NCBI GenBank assembly: GCA_023229485.1
Contig: JALNZJ010000038.1
Coordinates: 1 to 7,305 of the forward strand
Reading direction: 5' to 3'
Length of the DNA: 7,305 nucleotides
Origin: a bacterium
GTDB taxonomy: Bacteria > Patescibacteriota > Minisyncoccia > Minisyncoccales > Minisyncoccaceae
Both the position numbers and the translations under genes were made by a program. The number at the start of each line of letters is the position of its first letter. Positions within the stretch are counted from its first letter, which is position 1. Positions 1 through 6,316 of this stretch are shown here, piece by piece. The notes beneath the pieces were generated by a model. The model had not been told where the DNA came from. It ran no database searches and was given only the letters and a program-made list of their open reading frames with translations.

Positions 1-2
1 TA

Positions 3-134
3 TTAAATTTAAGTGATAAATCAATTTTTTGGGGAATTACGTGTAAAATAACTGATATTCCATCAGAAAATATTAAATTTTCTAAACCAGATAGGGGTAA
101 AAAAACAAAATTTGGTATAAATTTAGAAATATAA
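3..134 (+). CDS. C-terminal fragment of an unidentified protein (5' partial)
   Basis: The frame is open from the left edge and stops at TAA 132-134, giving 43 residues that begin LNLSDKSIFW and end KFGINLEI. The other two forward frames stop within the first 20 bases or so. The fragment is lysine-rich with alternating hydrophobic residues and could be the last strands of a small domain, but I recognise no family and it contains no cysteine pair or catalytic motif that I can name. A run of this length could occur by chance in AT-rich DNA. It reads in the same direction as everything downstream and ends 76 bases before the chaperonin start, leaving room for the structured leader. Coding status is plausible but unproven; function is unknown. 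Confidence 0.4.
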   Translation, partial: LNLSDKSIFWGITCKITDIPSENIKFSKPDRGKKTKFGINLEI

Positions 135-140
135 AATAAT
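112..140 (+). promoter_or_regulatory. weak candidate sigma-70-type promoter for the chaperonin
   Basis: TTGGTA (112-117) and AATAAT (135-140) are separated by 17 bases and match the -35 and -10 consensus at 4 of 6 and 5 of 6 positions. Transcription would start near 147, about eight bases before the hairpin at 155, so the whole folded leader would lie at the 5' end of the message. The surrounding DNA is so AT-rich that boxes like these arise easily by chance, and they overlap the end of the upstream reading frame. Confidence 0.25.
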
Positions 141-154
141 TCATTGCCTGTTTC

Positions 155-207
155 AGTTGGCGGATGAAGTTAATCCTTTCCCGCCAACTAAAATAGGTTG
201 AAAGGAT
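155..207 (+). promoter_or_regulatory. predicted H-type RNA pseudoknot sequestering the chaperonin ribosome-binding site
   Basis: Stem 1 pairs AGTTGGCGG (155-163) with CCGCCAACT (181-189), nine perfect base pairs. Its 17-base loop ends in ATCCTTTC (173-180), which is perfectly complementary to GAAAGGAT (200-207), giving an eight-pair stem 2. The two stems abut with no base between 180 and 181, and the connecting loops are 9 bases (164-172) and 10 bases (190-199, starting AAAATA). These are sensible lengths for crossing the two grooves of a coaxially stacked pseudoknot. Stem 2 contains the Shine-Dalgarno AAAGGA of the chaperonin gene, so formation should block initiation. This is the layout of translational riboswitches such as SAM-II and of autogenous phage operators, but I do not recognise a known riboswitch consensus. 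A ligand or binding protein is unknown. Confidence 0.6.
201..206 (+). promoter_or_regulatory. Shine-Dalgarno of the chaperonin gene
   Basis: AAAGGA lies four bases before ATG 211 and fixes that start. It is the only convincing Shine-Dalgarno in the window; the other genes begin after A/T-rich sequence. It is wholly contained in stem 2 of the predicted pseudoknot. Confidence 0.7.
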
Positions 208-210
208 AAT

Positions 211-1944
211 ATGAGACCAACAGAAACTATTTTGGGTTTGAAAGCCCGCAAAGCCATTGCCAAAGGAGTCAATTTAATTTACGAAGCCGTTAGACTCACA
301 CTCGGACCACAAGGGCAAAATTTTCTGCTTTATCGGACTTTAAACCGAGGTAATAGGTTAACAAATGACGGCTATACCGTAGCAGAATGTATAGAGCCAA
401 AAGATAAGTTTGTGAGAATGGCAGCGGAAACTTTCAAGGAAGCGTGTAAAAGAACCAATGAAAAGGTGGGTGATAATACCACAACCACGGCAGTAATCGG
501 CGGTAAGTTATTTAATAATTGCTATAACATTTTAAGCGATTCAAGCTGTGAGTTTTTAGCCAAGAGTTCAAGCAAATTAGGTGTTGTATCATTGAAAAAG
601 AATATACTGTCCAGTGCTGAAAAAGTTAAAGATGAAATATTAAAAAAAGCGAAGAAGATTAAAACTTTAAAGGATTTAGAGCGAATAGCGACCATATCCA
701 TTGAAGATGAAGAAGTAGGCAAGATTGTTGCTAAAATGGCTTGGGATGTTGGAGTTGATGGCTATATTGATGTGGTTGAGGGATTTAAGGGTAAAATTGA
801 AACGGAAGTAATTAAGGGGATGAGATTTCCAGCTAAAATAGCCGGTAAGGCATTTATTAACCGGGCGGAAAGATATGAAATGGTGGCCGAAGATTGTCCG
901 GTTTTGATAACCAATTACAAGGTTGATAACGCGCAGGATTTAAGTTCGTTAAAAGAAATAAATGATAAGGAAACATCAAAGCTGATTATTATTGCCCCGG
1001 CGTTCAGTGATAATGTATTGCTGAATATAATCATGGCTTGTAAAAATGGATTTTTCATATACCCGGTTGTCGCGCCATCACTAAGAACGGATCAATTTGA
1101 AGACCTATCGGTATATTGCGGTGCGACTTTCATTAACAAAGATACTGGAAAAAGATTAAAGAATATTCAGATTAAAGATTTGGGATTTTTAGAAAAGCTG
1201 ATTGTTAAAGACAGCGAGGTAAAAGACGAAGCGGTGGCAACTGGTGGCGCGGGATGTTCATTGAATAAAAATATTACTGATGATGAAGTTGGTTTTAACG
1301 GCAATGAAACCAAAGAAGAAAAGCTAACTCCAATTCAGGAAAGAATTAAAACCTTGAAGGGACAGCTTGAAGAAACCAGACAAGAGCAGTTTAAAAACCT
1401 ATTGAAAAGACGGATTGCGTCAATATCATCAGCAGTCGGTATTATCAAAGTCGGTGATACGACACAAGCCAGCAGTCTATATCGCAAACTGAAAATTGAG
1501 GATGGCGTCTTTGCTTGTAAGGCCGCGCTAAGAGGTGGTTATGTCAAAGGTGGCGGATTATGCTTAAAAGAAATTGCGGATAAAATGCCTGATAGTGATA
1601 TTCTAAAAACGGCATTGTTAGCACCTTACGAACAGATACAAAACAGCTCAGATGAAGCCATTGAAATAACTGATGATATTATTGACTCAGCCGAGGGTAT
1701 TTATTACTCGGTTGAACACGCAGTCGGAGTTGTGGCCAATTTGATAACAGCCGGTGGTATAACAGCAGAGATTGAAGAAGAAACAATGGGTGATGGATTT
1801 AAGTTAATCGCTCAGCAAATGGTTGAACAGAATATCACGCAAAAACGCAAAGAGGGTCAGATGACAGAAGCCCAAGAAGCGGAATATCAAGACAGATACG
1901 GCGGACTCAATGAGGAAGAATTTATTAGACAGCAAGAAGATTAA
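211..1944 (+). CDS. phage-encoded GroEL-like chaperonin (Cpn60, group I type, divergent)
   Basis: ATP-driven protein-folding chaperonin of 577 residues (E. coli GroEL has 548). The equatorial domain begins with TLGPQG (30-35), at the same numbering as GroEL, followed by LTNDG with D53 (GroEL D52) and GDNTTTT with D88 (GroEL D87). The apical domain (about 185-335) keeps hydrophobic residues at several substrate-binding positions (I210, F215, L244, L247), although GroEL Y203 aligns with A214. The intermediate domain carries D431 (GroEL D398) before VKGGG, and IIDS supplies D492 (GroEL D495). The ATPase aspartates are therefore intact. Oddities: about 20-25 extra residues near 337-372; loss of the equatorial stem-loop containing GYNAA; Glu474 where GroEL has R452; no GGM tail but a long charged C-terminus (about 525-577). 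No GroES gene is visible. The start has a strong Shine-Dalgarno inside a pseudoknot. Its place beside head genes suggests it folds capsid proteins (inference). Family assignment is certain; activity is inferred. Confidence 0.95.
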   Translation: MRPTETILGLKARKAIAKGVNLIYEAVRLTLGPQGQNFLLYRTLNRGNRLTNDGYTVAECIEPKDKFVRMAAETFKEACKRTNEKVGDNTTTTAVIGGKLFNNCYNILSDSSCEFLAKSSSKLGVVSLKKNILSSAEKVKDEILKKAKKIKTLKDLERIATISIEDEEVGKIVAKMAWDVGVDGYIDVVEGFKGKIETEVIKGMRFPAKIAGKAFINRAERYEMVAEDCPVLITNYKVDNAQDLSSLKEINDKETSKLIIIAPAFSDNVLLNIIMACKNGFFIYPVVAPSLRTDQFEDLSVYCGATFINKDTGKRLKNIQIKDLGFLEKLIVKDSEVKDEAVATGGAGCSLNKNITDDEVGFNGNETKEEKLTPIQERIKTLKGQLEETRQEQFKNLLKRRIASISSAVGIIKVGDTTQASSLYRKLKIEDGVFACKAALRGGYVKGGGLCLKEIADKMPDSDILKTALLAPYEQIQNSSDEAIEITDDIIDSAEGIYYSVEHAVGVVANLITAGGITAEIEEETMGDGFKLIAQQMVEQNITQKRKEGQMTEAQEAEYQDRYGGLNEEEFIRQQED

Positions 1945-1948
1945 ATAT

Positions 1949-2095
1949 ATGACAATTATAAAATGTAAATGCGGTCATGAGATTGAAAAAGAATATGCAA
2001 ATTTATTTGATATTAATACTTGGCAATGGATTTGTATAAAATGTGGACAAAGATATATAGAAAAAATTAAAAAACCAATTGAATTAACTGAGTAA
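1949..2095 (+). CDS. small zinc-ribbon protein
   Basis: A 48-residue protein with two cysteine pairs, C6-K-C8-G-H and C29-I-K-C32-G, spaced like a zinc ribbon that would bind one Zn2+ through four cysteines. The residues between them (AYANLF-like to TWQWI) are aromatic and hydrophobic, and the C-terminus is lysine-rich. The start at 1949 lies four bases after the chaperonin stop. An in-frame ATG at 1910 would give 61 residues but would overlap the chaperonin by 35 bases and add 13 charged residues outside the ribbon, so I prefer 1949. Only a weak AAGAAG lies upstream, which suggests translation coupled to the chaperonin. Zinc ribbons of this size often bind nucleic acid or act as structural adaptors; the specific role cannot be told from the sequence. 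Confidence 0.7.
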   Translation: MTIIKCKCGHEIEKEYANLFDINTWQWICIKCGQRYIEKIKKPIELTE

Positions 2096-2096
2096 T

Positions 2097-2246
2097 ATGC
2101 CAACATCAGGAACTCCTCCACGAGGCGGAGCTGGTTTTTCCAGCAAGGCCAACAAAGAAAATCCAAAGATGAGAAAAATGGCAGTGCCACATGCCAATCA
2201 TTCTTCGGCTCATAAAAAAATGAAAGCGCGCCGAGCGGCTAGATAA
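2097..2246 (+). CDS. small basic protein of unknown function
   Basis: A 49-residue ORF that starts one base after the stop of the zinc-ribbon gene and ends four bases before the next ATG, so spacing supports a real gene. The N-terminal half is rich in Gly, Pro and Ser (MPTSGTPPRGGAGFSS). The C-terminal half is strongly basic with several histidines and ends KKMKARRAAR. There is no hydrophobic core, signal peptide or cysteine, so it is probably disordered and could bind nucleic acid or a partner protein. I do not recognise a family. No Shine-Dalgarno is present, so reinitiation from the preceding gene is likely. Confidence 0.5.
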   Translation: MPTSGTPPRGGAGFSSKANKENPKMRKMAVPHANHSSAHKKMKARRAAR

Positions 2247-2250
2247 TATT

Positions 2251-2406
2251 ATGTCAAAAGCAATTAAAAAACTTTACACTTCAAAAGGTGTGAAAGCCCC
2301 GAAAGGGAAAGGTATTCACACAATGATGGAACTTGATGAACATTATTGCGATGTAATTATAAAACGCTGGGAAGATTATACTGGGAATAAGGCTATAAAA
2401 TTGTAG
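2251..2406 (+). CDS. 51-aa ORF ending in a DNA-methyltransferase C-terminal tail; possible chimera or remnant
   Basis: The first 24 residues (MSKAIKKLYT...GKGIHT) are lysine- and glycine-rich. From residue 27 the sequence reads ELDEHYCDVIIKRWEDYTG, which closely resembles the last residues of phage and bacterial N4/N6 DNA methyltransferases, where a Y-C-D-V-x-x-x-R-W-E-x-(Y/F)-T-G tail follows the final strand and helix of the fold. None of the catalytic (D/N)PP(Y/F) or SAM-binding FxGxG motifs is present, so this peptide cannot methylate DNA. The N-terminal half recalls small phage proteins carrying GKGIHT near their start (from memory). It may be a fusion made when a methylase gene was deleted, or a short conserved phage protein. 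It ends in TAG, the only non-TAA stop seen. The start is four bases after the previous stop, without a Shine-Dalgarno. Confidence 0.6.
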   Translation: MSKAIKKLYTSKGVKAPKGKGIHTMMELDEHYCDVIIKRWEDYTGNKAIKL

Positions 2407-2425
2407 CAATAACAATAAGTTTACT

Positions 2426-2737
2426 ATGCCATTTGTAAAAGGTGATCCAAGAATAAATCGTGAAGGAAGACCTCCTGCCAGTAAAAACTTTACCACAAAA
2501 GTAAGGGAAGCTTTAGAAAAAATTGCTGAGGGAAAAGATTATACTTACGAAGAGGCGTTTATTAAAAGTATATTGAAAAAAGCCATAGTTGATGGCGATG
2601 CGACTACGCAAAAACTTATTTGGAATTATCTCGATGGAATGCCAATGCAAAAAACTGATATTACAACAGACGGCAAACCATTATTCTTACCAAGTGAGAT
2701 ATTAAATAAGCACGAATTGAAAAATGATTCTTCATAA
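2426..2737 (+). CDS. putative terminase small subunit (DUF5681-like)
   Basis: A 103-residue soluble protein. The N-terminus has KGDPRINREGRPPASKNF (5-22), the Gly-Arg-Pro-x-x-Ser-Lys-Asn signature that I associate with DUF5681-like proteins encoded just upstream of large terminases. A helical middle (about 23-70, VREALEKIAEG and EEAFIKSILKKAI) is followed by YLDGMPMQKTDITTDGKP (68-85), a linker also typical of these proteins. It overlaps the large terminase by 14 bases, which indicates translational coupling and a joint role. In this position it probably recognises the phage packaging site and recruits the large subunit. No helix-turn-helix can be called with confidence, so the role rests on context and the signature. 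The start follows 19 non-coding bases without a Shine-Dalgarno. Confidence 0.7.
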   Translation: MPFVKGDPRINREGRPPASKNFTTKVREALEKIAEGKDYTYEEAFIKSILKKAIVDGDATTQKLIWNYLDGMPMQKTDITTDGKPLFLPSEILNKHELKNDSS

Positions 2738-3974
2738 AACACAGAAACTGGTAGCGAATGACAAGCATAGATTTAGAGTGGTATGTTGCGGCAGGCGCTG
2801 GGGAAAAACTACTTTAGCCGCGTTTGAGATGATTGGATTTGGCGCCGCTTATGATAATGTCAGAATACCTTATTACGCGCCAACCAGAGATGATGCCAGA
2901 GATATTATGTGGAAAATGCTTTGTGATTTGGCTGAACCGATTATCGTAGATAAAAATGAAAGCAGGCTTGAGCTGACGATAAAAAATAAATTTGGCAAGA
3001 CTTCGTTATTGGTTTTATACGGCTGGGAAGCGGTGCAAGAAAGACGCAAAGGCGTAGGCGTAAAAAATAAATTTATCGTTTTAGATGAAGTTTCAAAATA
3101 TAGGAATTTTTGGGAAGGCTGGCACGAAGTATTAAGACCGACTCTGACTGATTTGAAAGGCGAGGCATTGTTCATCTCAACTCCAAATGGCTTTAATCAT
3201 TTTTACGATTTATCAAACATTGAACAAAAAGATAAAGATTATAAATTCTTTCAGTTTACCAGTTATGATAATCCTTTTTTACCGGTTGATGAATTAAACA
3301 AGGCAAAACAAGAGATGACCGAGGACAGATTTGCTCAGGAGTATATGGCTGATTTCAGAAAAACCGAAGGACTTGTTTATAAAGAATTTAATCGTGAAAG
3401 GCACGTTGTCGATGAAGAGGGATTTGATGGTGAAAATTTAACAATCGTAAAAACATTATGTGGTGTTGATTTCGGATTTAATAATCCGGCGGCAATAATA
3501 ACAATAAAAAAAGATAGTGATAATGTTTATTGGATAACTGATGAATGGTATAAAACTCAACAGACTGATGCTCAAATAGCTGATTATACTTCTGCTTTAA
3601 AACTTAATGAATGTTATCCCGATCCCGAAAGTGCCGGTGGTATTGAAGAATTAAAAAGACGAGGCGTAAATGTCAGAGATGTGATTAAAGGAAAAGACAG
3701 TATCAGAAACGGCATAACCATAGTAAGTGAATTATTAAAATCAAATAGATTGTACATAAATTCAAGGTGTGTAAATTTAATTTGGGAATTTGAAACTTAT
3801 CATTATCCGCCTAAGAAATCAGAACATAACGAAGAAGAAAACCCGGTCAAAGAAGATGATCACGCGCTTGATGCGATAAGATATGCCTTAATGATGGATA
3901 ACAATGAAAAAAAAGAGAGTGTCCAAACATACACTTATAAAGGCAAAGCAGGATTTGCGAATAAATATAAATAA
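2724..3974 (+). CDS. terL: terminase large subunit (DNA-packaging ATPase and nuclease)
   Basis: The motor that cuts concatemeric phage DNA and pumps it through the portal into the procapsid. In 416 residues it shows a Walker A-type loop GRRWGKTT (23-30), a Walker B strand FIVLDE (117-122, D121 and catalytic E122) and the coupling motif FISTPNG (150-156). The C-terminal RNase H-like nuclease has GVDFG (D249), YPDPESAGG (D300) and KEDDHALDAIRYAL (D379/D383), the acidic residues expected to bind two metal ions. All motifs appear intact and length is normal. The ATG at 2724 gives a short N-terminus before the ATPase core and overlaps the preceding gene. The portal starts three bases after the stop. 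Family call is certain; the packaging strategy (cos or headful) cannot be decided here. Confidence 0.96.
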   Translation: MILHKTQKLVANDKHRFRVVCCGRRWGKTTLAAFEMIGFGAAYDNVRIPYYAPTRDDARDIMWKMLCDLAEPIIVDKNESRLELTIKNKFGKTSLLVLYGWEAVQERRKGVGVKNKFIVLDEVSKYRNFWEGWHEVLRPTLTDLKGEALFISTPNGFNHFYDLSNIEQKDKDYKFFQFTSYDNPFLPVDELNKAKQEMTEDRFAQEYMADFRKTEGLVYKEFNRERHVVDEEGFDGENLTIVKTLCGVDFGFNNPAAIITIKKDSDNVYWITDEWYKTQQTDAQIADYTSALKLNECYPDPESAGGIEELKRRGVNVRDVIKGKDSIRNGITIVSELLKSNRLYINSRCVNLIWEFETYHYPPKKSEHNEEENPVKEDDHALDAIRYALMMDNNEKKESVQTYTYKGKAGFANKYK

Positions 3975-3977
3975 AAT

Positions 3978-5813
3978 ATGTTAACAGGCGAAGCATTTAA
4001 TAAGAGTGATGTATCGGCATACCAGCCTGACAAAGATGTCAGTGATTTTACCGCTCAGGTTAAAGTTTATTATAGTGACGGACTTGATATTTTAAATAAA
4101 CCGTGGACGGAATTAAACGACAGAAGCGTTATTGAAGATATGAACCGAGGCCAGCTGATGTTTAACGCTTATGTTGACACGAATGTTGACGATCCCAATG
4201 AAGCGTGGAAGTGGCGAGGCACAAGGTCAAAAGCAAGAAATAAAGGTATTGCGATGCACGCGCAACTGGCTGGAAATTATCTCTTGCCGTTGTTTATGGC
4301 ACAAAATGAAAATGACGACATTGACAGGGATGCTTCGGAAATTATGCGTTGTATTATTGAGTGGATGGCGCAATCAAATGTATCCGATTATCAGTCGTCT
4401 TTTTTACAAATGGTTTTTGCAATGGAAACCAATCCCGTGACATTTTTAGGCGCGGAATATAACGAGGTTTATCAGAAAATAAAACAAGCGCAAGATAATG
4501 GCAAGATAACGGTTGAAGAAATACTTGACGAAGTAAACTCAGGATTTAGATGTCCGATATGGTCAGCCAATCAGGTTTTAATCACCAATGCTTTTGAAAG
4601 AAATATTCAAAGACAGAAATGTATTATACAGCGAGAGTATGTTGAGTATGCTGATTTGGAACAGCAATACAAAGACCATAAGAATTGGAATTGTGTAAAA
4701 GTTGGTTATAACTCTATTTACAATGAAGATGACGGATTATTTTATGATATAAAAGACGACGATCACACGACATTATGCGCCAGAGAAACTTATAAAAACA
4801 GACTGGATGATACTGAGGTGGTTTTTGTTGGTGGTATTTATATGAGTGATGATGACATTGAAGCCAATCCGATAAAGCATCGTGATAACAGAAACGCTCC
4901 CAAATATAATGTCGTGCCGTTTGGATTTCACCGAATTGGCGAGCATTTCTTTTACTACAAGTCAATGATGAACGAACTGGGTTGGGATGAAATGCGATAC
5001 AACGCAATGGATGAATTGGTCTTCAATCGCGCTTTGCTTGATGTTGATATGCCGATTGCAGTTTATGGCACTGATAAAAAAATTGATTCCTCAGTCACCT
5101 TTCCCAATAGCGTCACAGTTTTTGAAGATAAAGATGCAAGAATACAGCCATTATTACCTCAGAGTAATCTGGTAGGAGGTTTTAGAGAATTAGAAAATAT
5201 CAATTCATCAATGGATGAGGCGTCAATTAGTGCCACAATGTCTGGCCAATTACCGGAAGCCTCGCAAAAAGCTTACAGCGTTTCACAGGCTCAGGCGTCA
5301 GCCAAAAAATTAATCGGGGCGGTGGGTAAATCCTTGGCCGAGTCGGTTGTGATGTATGGCGATTTAATGAAAGATATTGCTTTAAATAAAATAACCGTTC
5401 CCGAACTTCAGGAATTAACAGGTGGTAAGACCAAATTAAAATATAAAAAGTTTTTCATCTCAAAAAAGACCGGTAGTTCTGAAATGGATAAGGTAATTGA
5501 TTTTGATGAAAAGTTAATCGGAAAGGATTTCACCCCGGAGGAAAAAACCAAAATGGAATTGATGATGCTAGAAGAATCTGGCTGGCCGAATACGAAAAAG
5601 AGTATCAGTAAAGTAAACCCAGAATTATTCTCTAAGATGAAATATTTATGCAAGGTTGATATTGAAGAAATGTTTACGAAAAATCAAGAATACTGGCAAC
5701 CAATGCTACTCGCCTTGCGTCGTGAATTTTTGAACGACCCCAATATTGATATGGAAAAACTTGACCGCAAGGTGTTTACGCTCACTTGCAGTCAGAGGGT
5801 GAAGATATTATAA
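3978..5813 (+). CDS. portal protein (reading frame probably interrupted near its 3' end)
   Basis: Forms the ring at the unique capsid vertex through which DNA passes. The assignment rests on its position right after the large terminase, its length (611 residues as read) and portal-like features. These include an acidic N-terminal region with DRSVIEDMNRGQLMF (48-62), a beta-rich middle, and a long stem-like segment around 408-470 with ATMSGQLPEASQKAYSVSQA and AKKLIGAVGKSLAESV. A helical wing precedes EYWQPMLLAL (571-580). The last eleven residues (TLTCSQRVKIL) look out of character, while the -1 frame continues with a typical Gln/Pro-rich portal tail to TAA 5930-5932. A single missing base near TTT 5775-5777 would explain this and give about 651 residues. 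The gene starts three bases after terL with no Shine-Dalgarno. Confidence 0.85.
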   Translation: MLTGEAFNKSDVSAYQPDKDVSDFTAQVKVYYSDGLDILNKPWTELNDRSVIEDMNRGQLMFNAYVDTNVDDPNEAWKWRGTRSKARNKGIAMHAQLAGNYLLPLFMAQNENDDIDRDASEIMRCIIEWMAQSNVSDYQSSFLQMVFAMETNPVTFLGAEYNEVYQKIKQAQDNGKITVEEILDEVNSGFRCPIWSANQVLITNAFERNIQRQKCIIQREYVEYADLEQQYKDHKNWNCVKVGYNSIYNEDDGLFYDIKDDDHTTLCARETYKNRLDDTEVVFVGGIYMSDDDIEANPIKHRDNRNAPKYNVVPFGFHRIGEHFFYYKSMMNELGWDEMRYNAMDELVFNRALLDVDMPIAVYGTDKKIDSSVTFPNSVTVFEDKDARIQPLLPQSNLVGGFRELENINSSMDEASISATMSGQLPEASQKAYSVSQAQASAKKLIGAVGKSLAESVVMYGDLMKDIALNKITVPELQELTGGKTKLKYKKFFISKKTGSSEMDKVIDFDEKLIGKDFTPEEKTKMELMMLEESGWPNTKKSISKVNPELFSKMKYLCKVDIEEMFTKNQEYWQPMLLALRREFLNDPNIDMEKLDRKVFTLTCSQRVKIL

Positions 5814-5932
5814 AAAAACAAGAACAACTCCCACCACAAGGTATGCCCGAACAGCAACCAGCAGGGCAGAGTCCGCTTGTATCACAAACATTAAATAAGG
5901 CAACAGCTAATGTTGCTAATAACATACAATAA
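5777..5932 (+). other. portal C-terminal tail in the -1 frame (frameshifted continuation)
   Basis: This frame is open from 5765 to TAA 5930-5932 and, if joined after F600 of the portal, adds 51 residues: YAHLQSEGEDIIKKQEQ, then a stretch rich in Pro and Gln (PPQGMPEQQPAGQ), then SPLVSQTLNKATANVANN. Such low-complexity Gln/Pro tails are common at the end of phage portals. With this tail the portal would end three bases before the next ATG (5936), like the other joints in this operon. With the stop at 5813, a 122-base gap would be left. No canonical slippery heptamer is in phase here, so an indel (sequencing or real mutation) is more likely than programmed frameshifting. Confidence 0.75.
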
Positions 5933-5935
5933 CTT

Positions 5936-6316
5936 ATGACAAAAGTAATTAACGGTTTCGTTTTAGAAAACGAAGACAAAATTGAAAGAGCTATTTATGG
6001 CTCAACGGCTGATAAAGGCCAATTAAAAGGTGGTCTGGTTGAAAAATATCCGATTGTTGATGAAATTCCAGAAGAAGAACTTTTAGTGGCTTATGATAAA
6101 ATCGGCGGACTGATTACCAAAGACGGTCTGAAAGTAAAGACCGGCTCGTTTTATGATTTGAAAACCAAGTCAGCCAGAAAAGAACCGGAAGTTTTATTTA
6201 TTGACAGAATTGACGGTCAGGAAGTTGAATTGGATGAAAGCGAGGCCAAGGCAATGAAAAAAGTAAAAGTAAAATCAGATGAACTGAAAGCCAAAGCAAA
6301 AAAAGCTAAAAGATAA
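5936..6316 (+). CDS. unidentified head-region protein, 126 aa
   Basis: I do not recognise a family. The protein is soluble and charged. The first 70 residues mix acidic helices and short strands (EKYPIVDEIPEEELLVAYDKIGGL at about 36-59, described here by its ends EKYPI and IGGL). A likely beta region follows with GSFYDLKTKSARKEPEVLF (70-88), and the last 25 residues are a Lys/Ala-rich tail, probably helical or disordered and able to touch DNA. There is no signal peptide, membrane segment or cysteine. It lies between portal and scaffold, where phages keep small head-completion, capsid-decoration or connector proteins, so a virion or assembly role is a reasonable guess from context only. Its stop overlaps the next start as TAATG, showing translational coupling. 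The ATG at 5936 directly follows the restored portal stop. Confidence 0.8.
   Translation: MTKVINGFVLENEDKIERAIYGSTADKGQLKGGLVEKYPIVDEIPEEELLVAYDKIGGLITKDGLKVKTGSFYDLKTKSARKEPEVLFIDRIDGQEVELDESEAKAMKKVKVKSDELKAKAKKAKR

Noticed and set aside
155..189. Rho-independent terminator of the upstream gene
   Set aside because: The stem is GC-rich, but the loop is 17 bases and neither side is followed by a T-tract on its strand. The second complementarity to the Shine-Dalgarno explains the structure better.
1910..1948. Longer 61-aa version of the zinc-ribbon protein from ATG 1910
   Set aside because: It would overlap the chaperonin by 35 bases, adds charged residues outside the ribbon, and has no Shine-Dalgarno. 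ATG 1949 gives normal operon spacing.
2873..3175. 100-codon open frame on the minus strand inside terL (also minus frames at 522-722, 4714-5007, 5408-5653 and 6306-6575)
   Set aside because: They lie opposite well-supported genes with full motifs and give Ser/Phe/Leu-rich translations typical of antisense shadows.
4171..4440. 89-codon + strand frame inside the portal gene
   Set aside because: Out-of-frame shadow of the portal with a Met/Trp/Cys-rich composition and no gene-like start.
5765..5813. Programmed -1 frameshift producing the portal tail
   Set aside because: No in-phase slippery heptamer is present in the window where both frames are open; a single-base indel is simpler.
6291..6305. 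A-AAA-AAA slippery run near the end of the 126-aa gene
   Set aside because: A -1 shift there meets TAA one codon later and would change only the last few residues, so it has no evident purpose; such runs are expected in Lys-rich, AT-rich genes.
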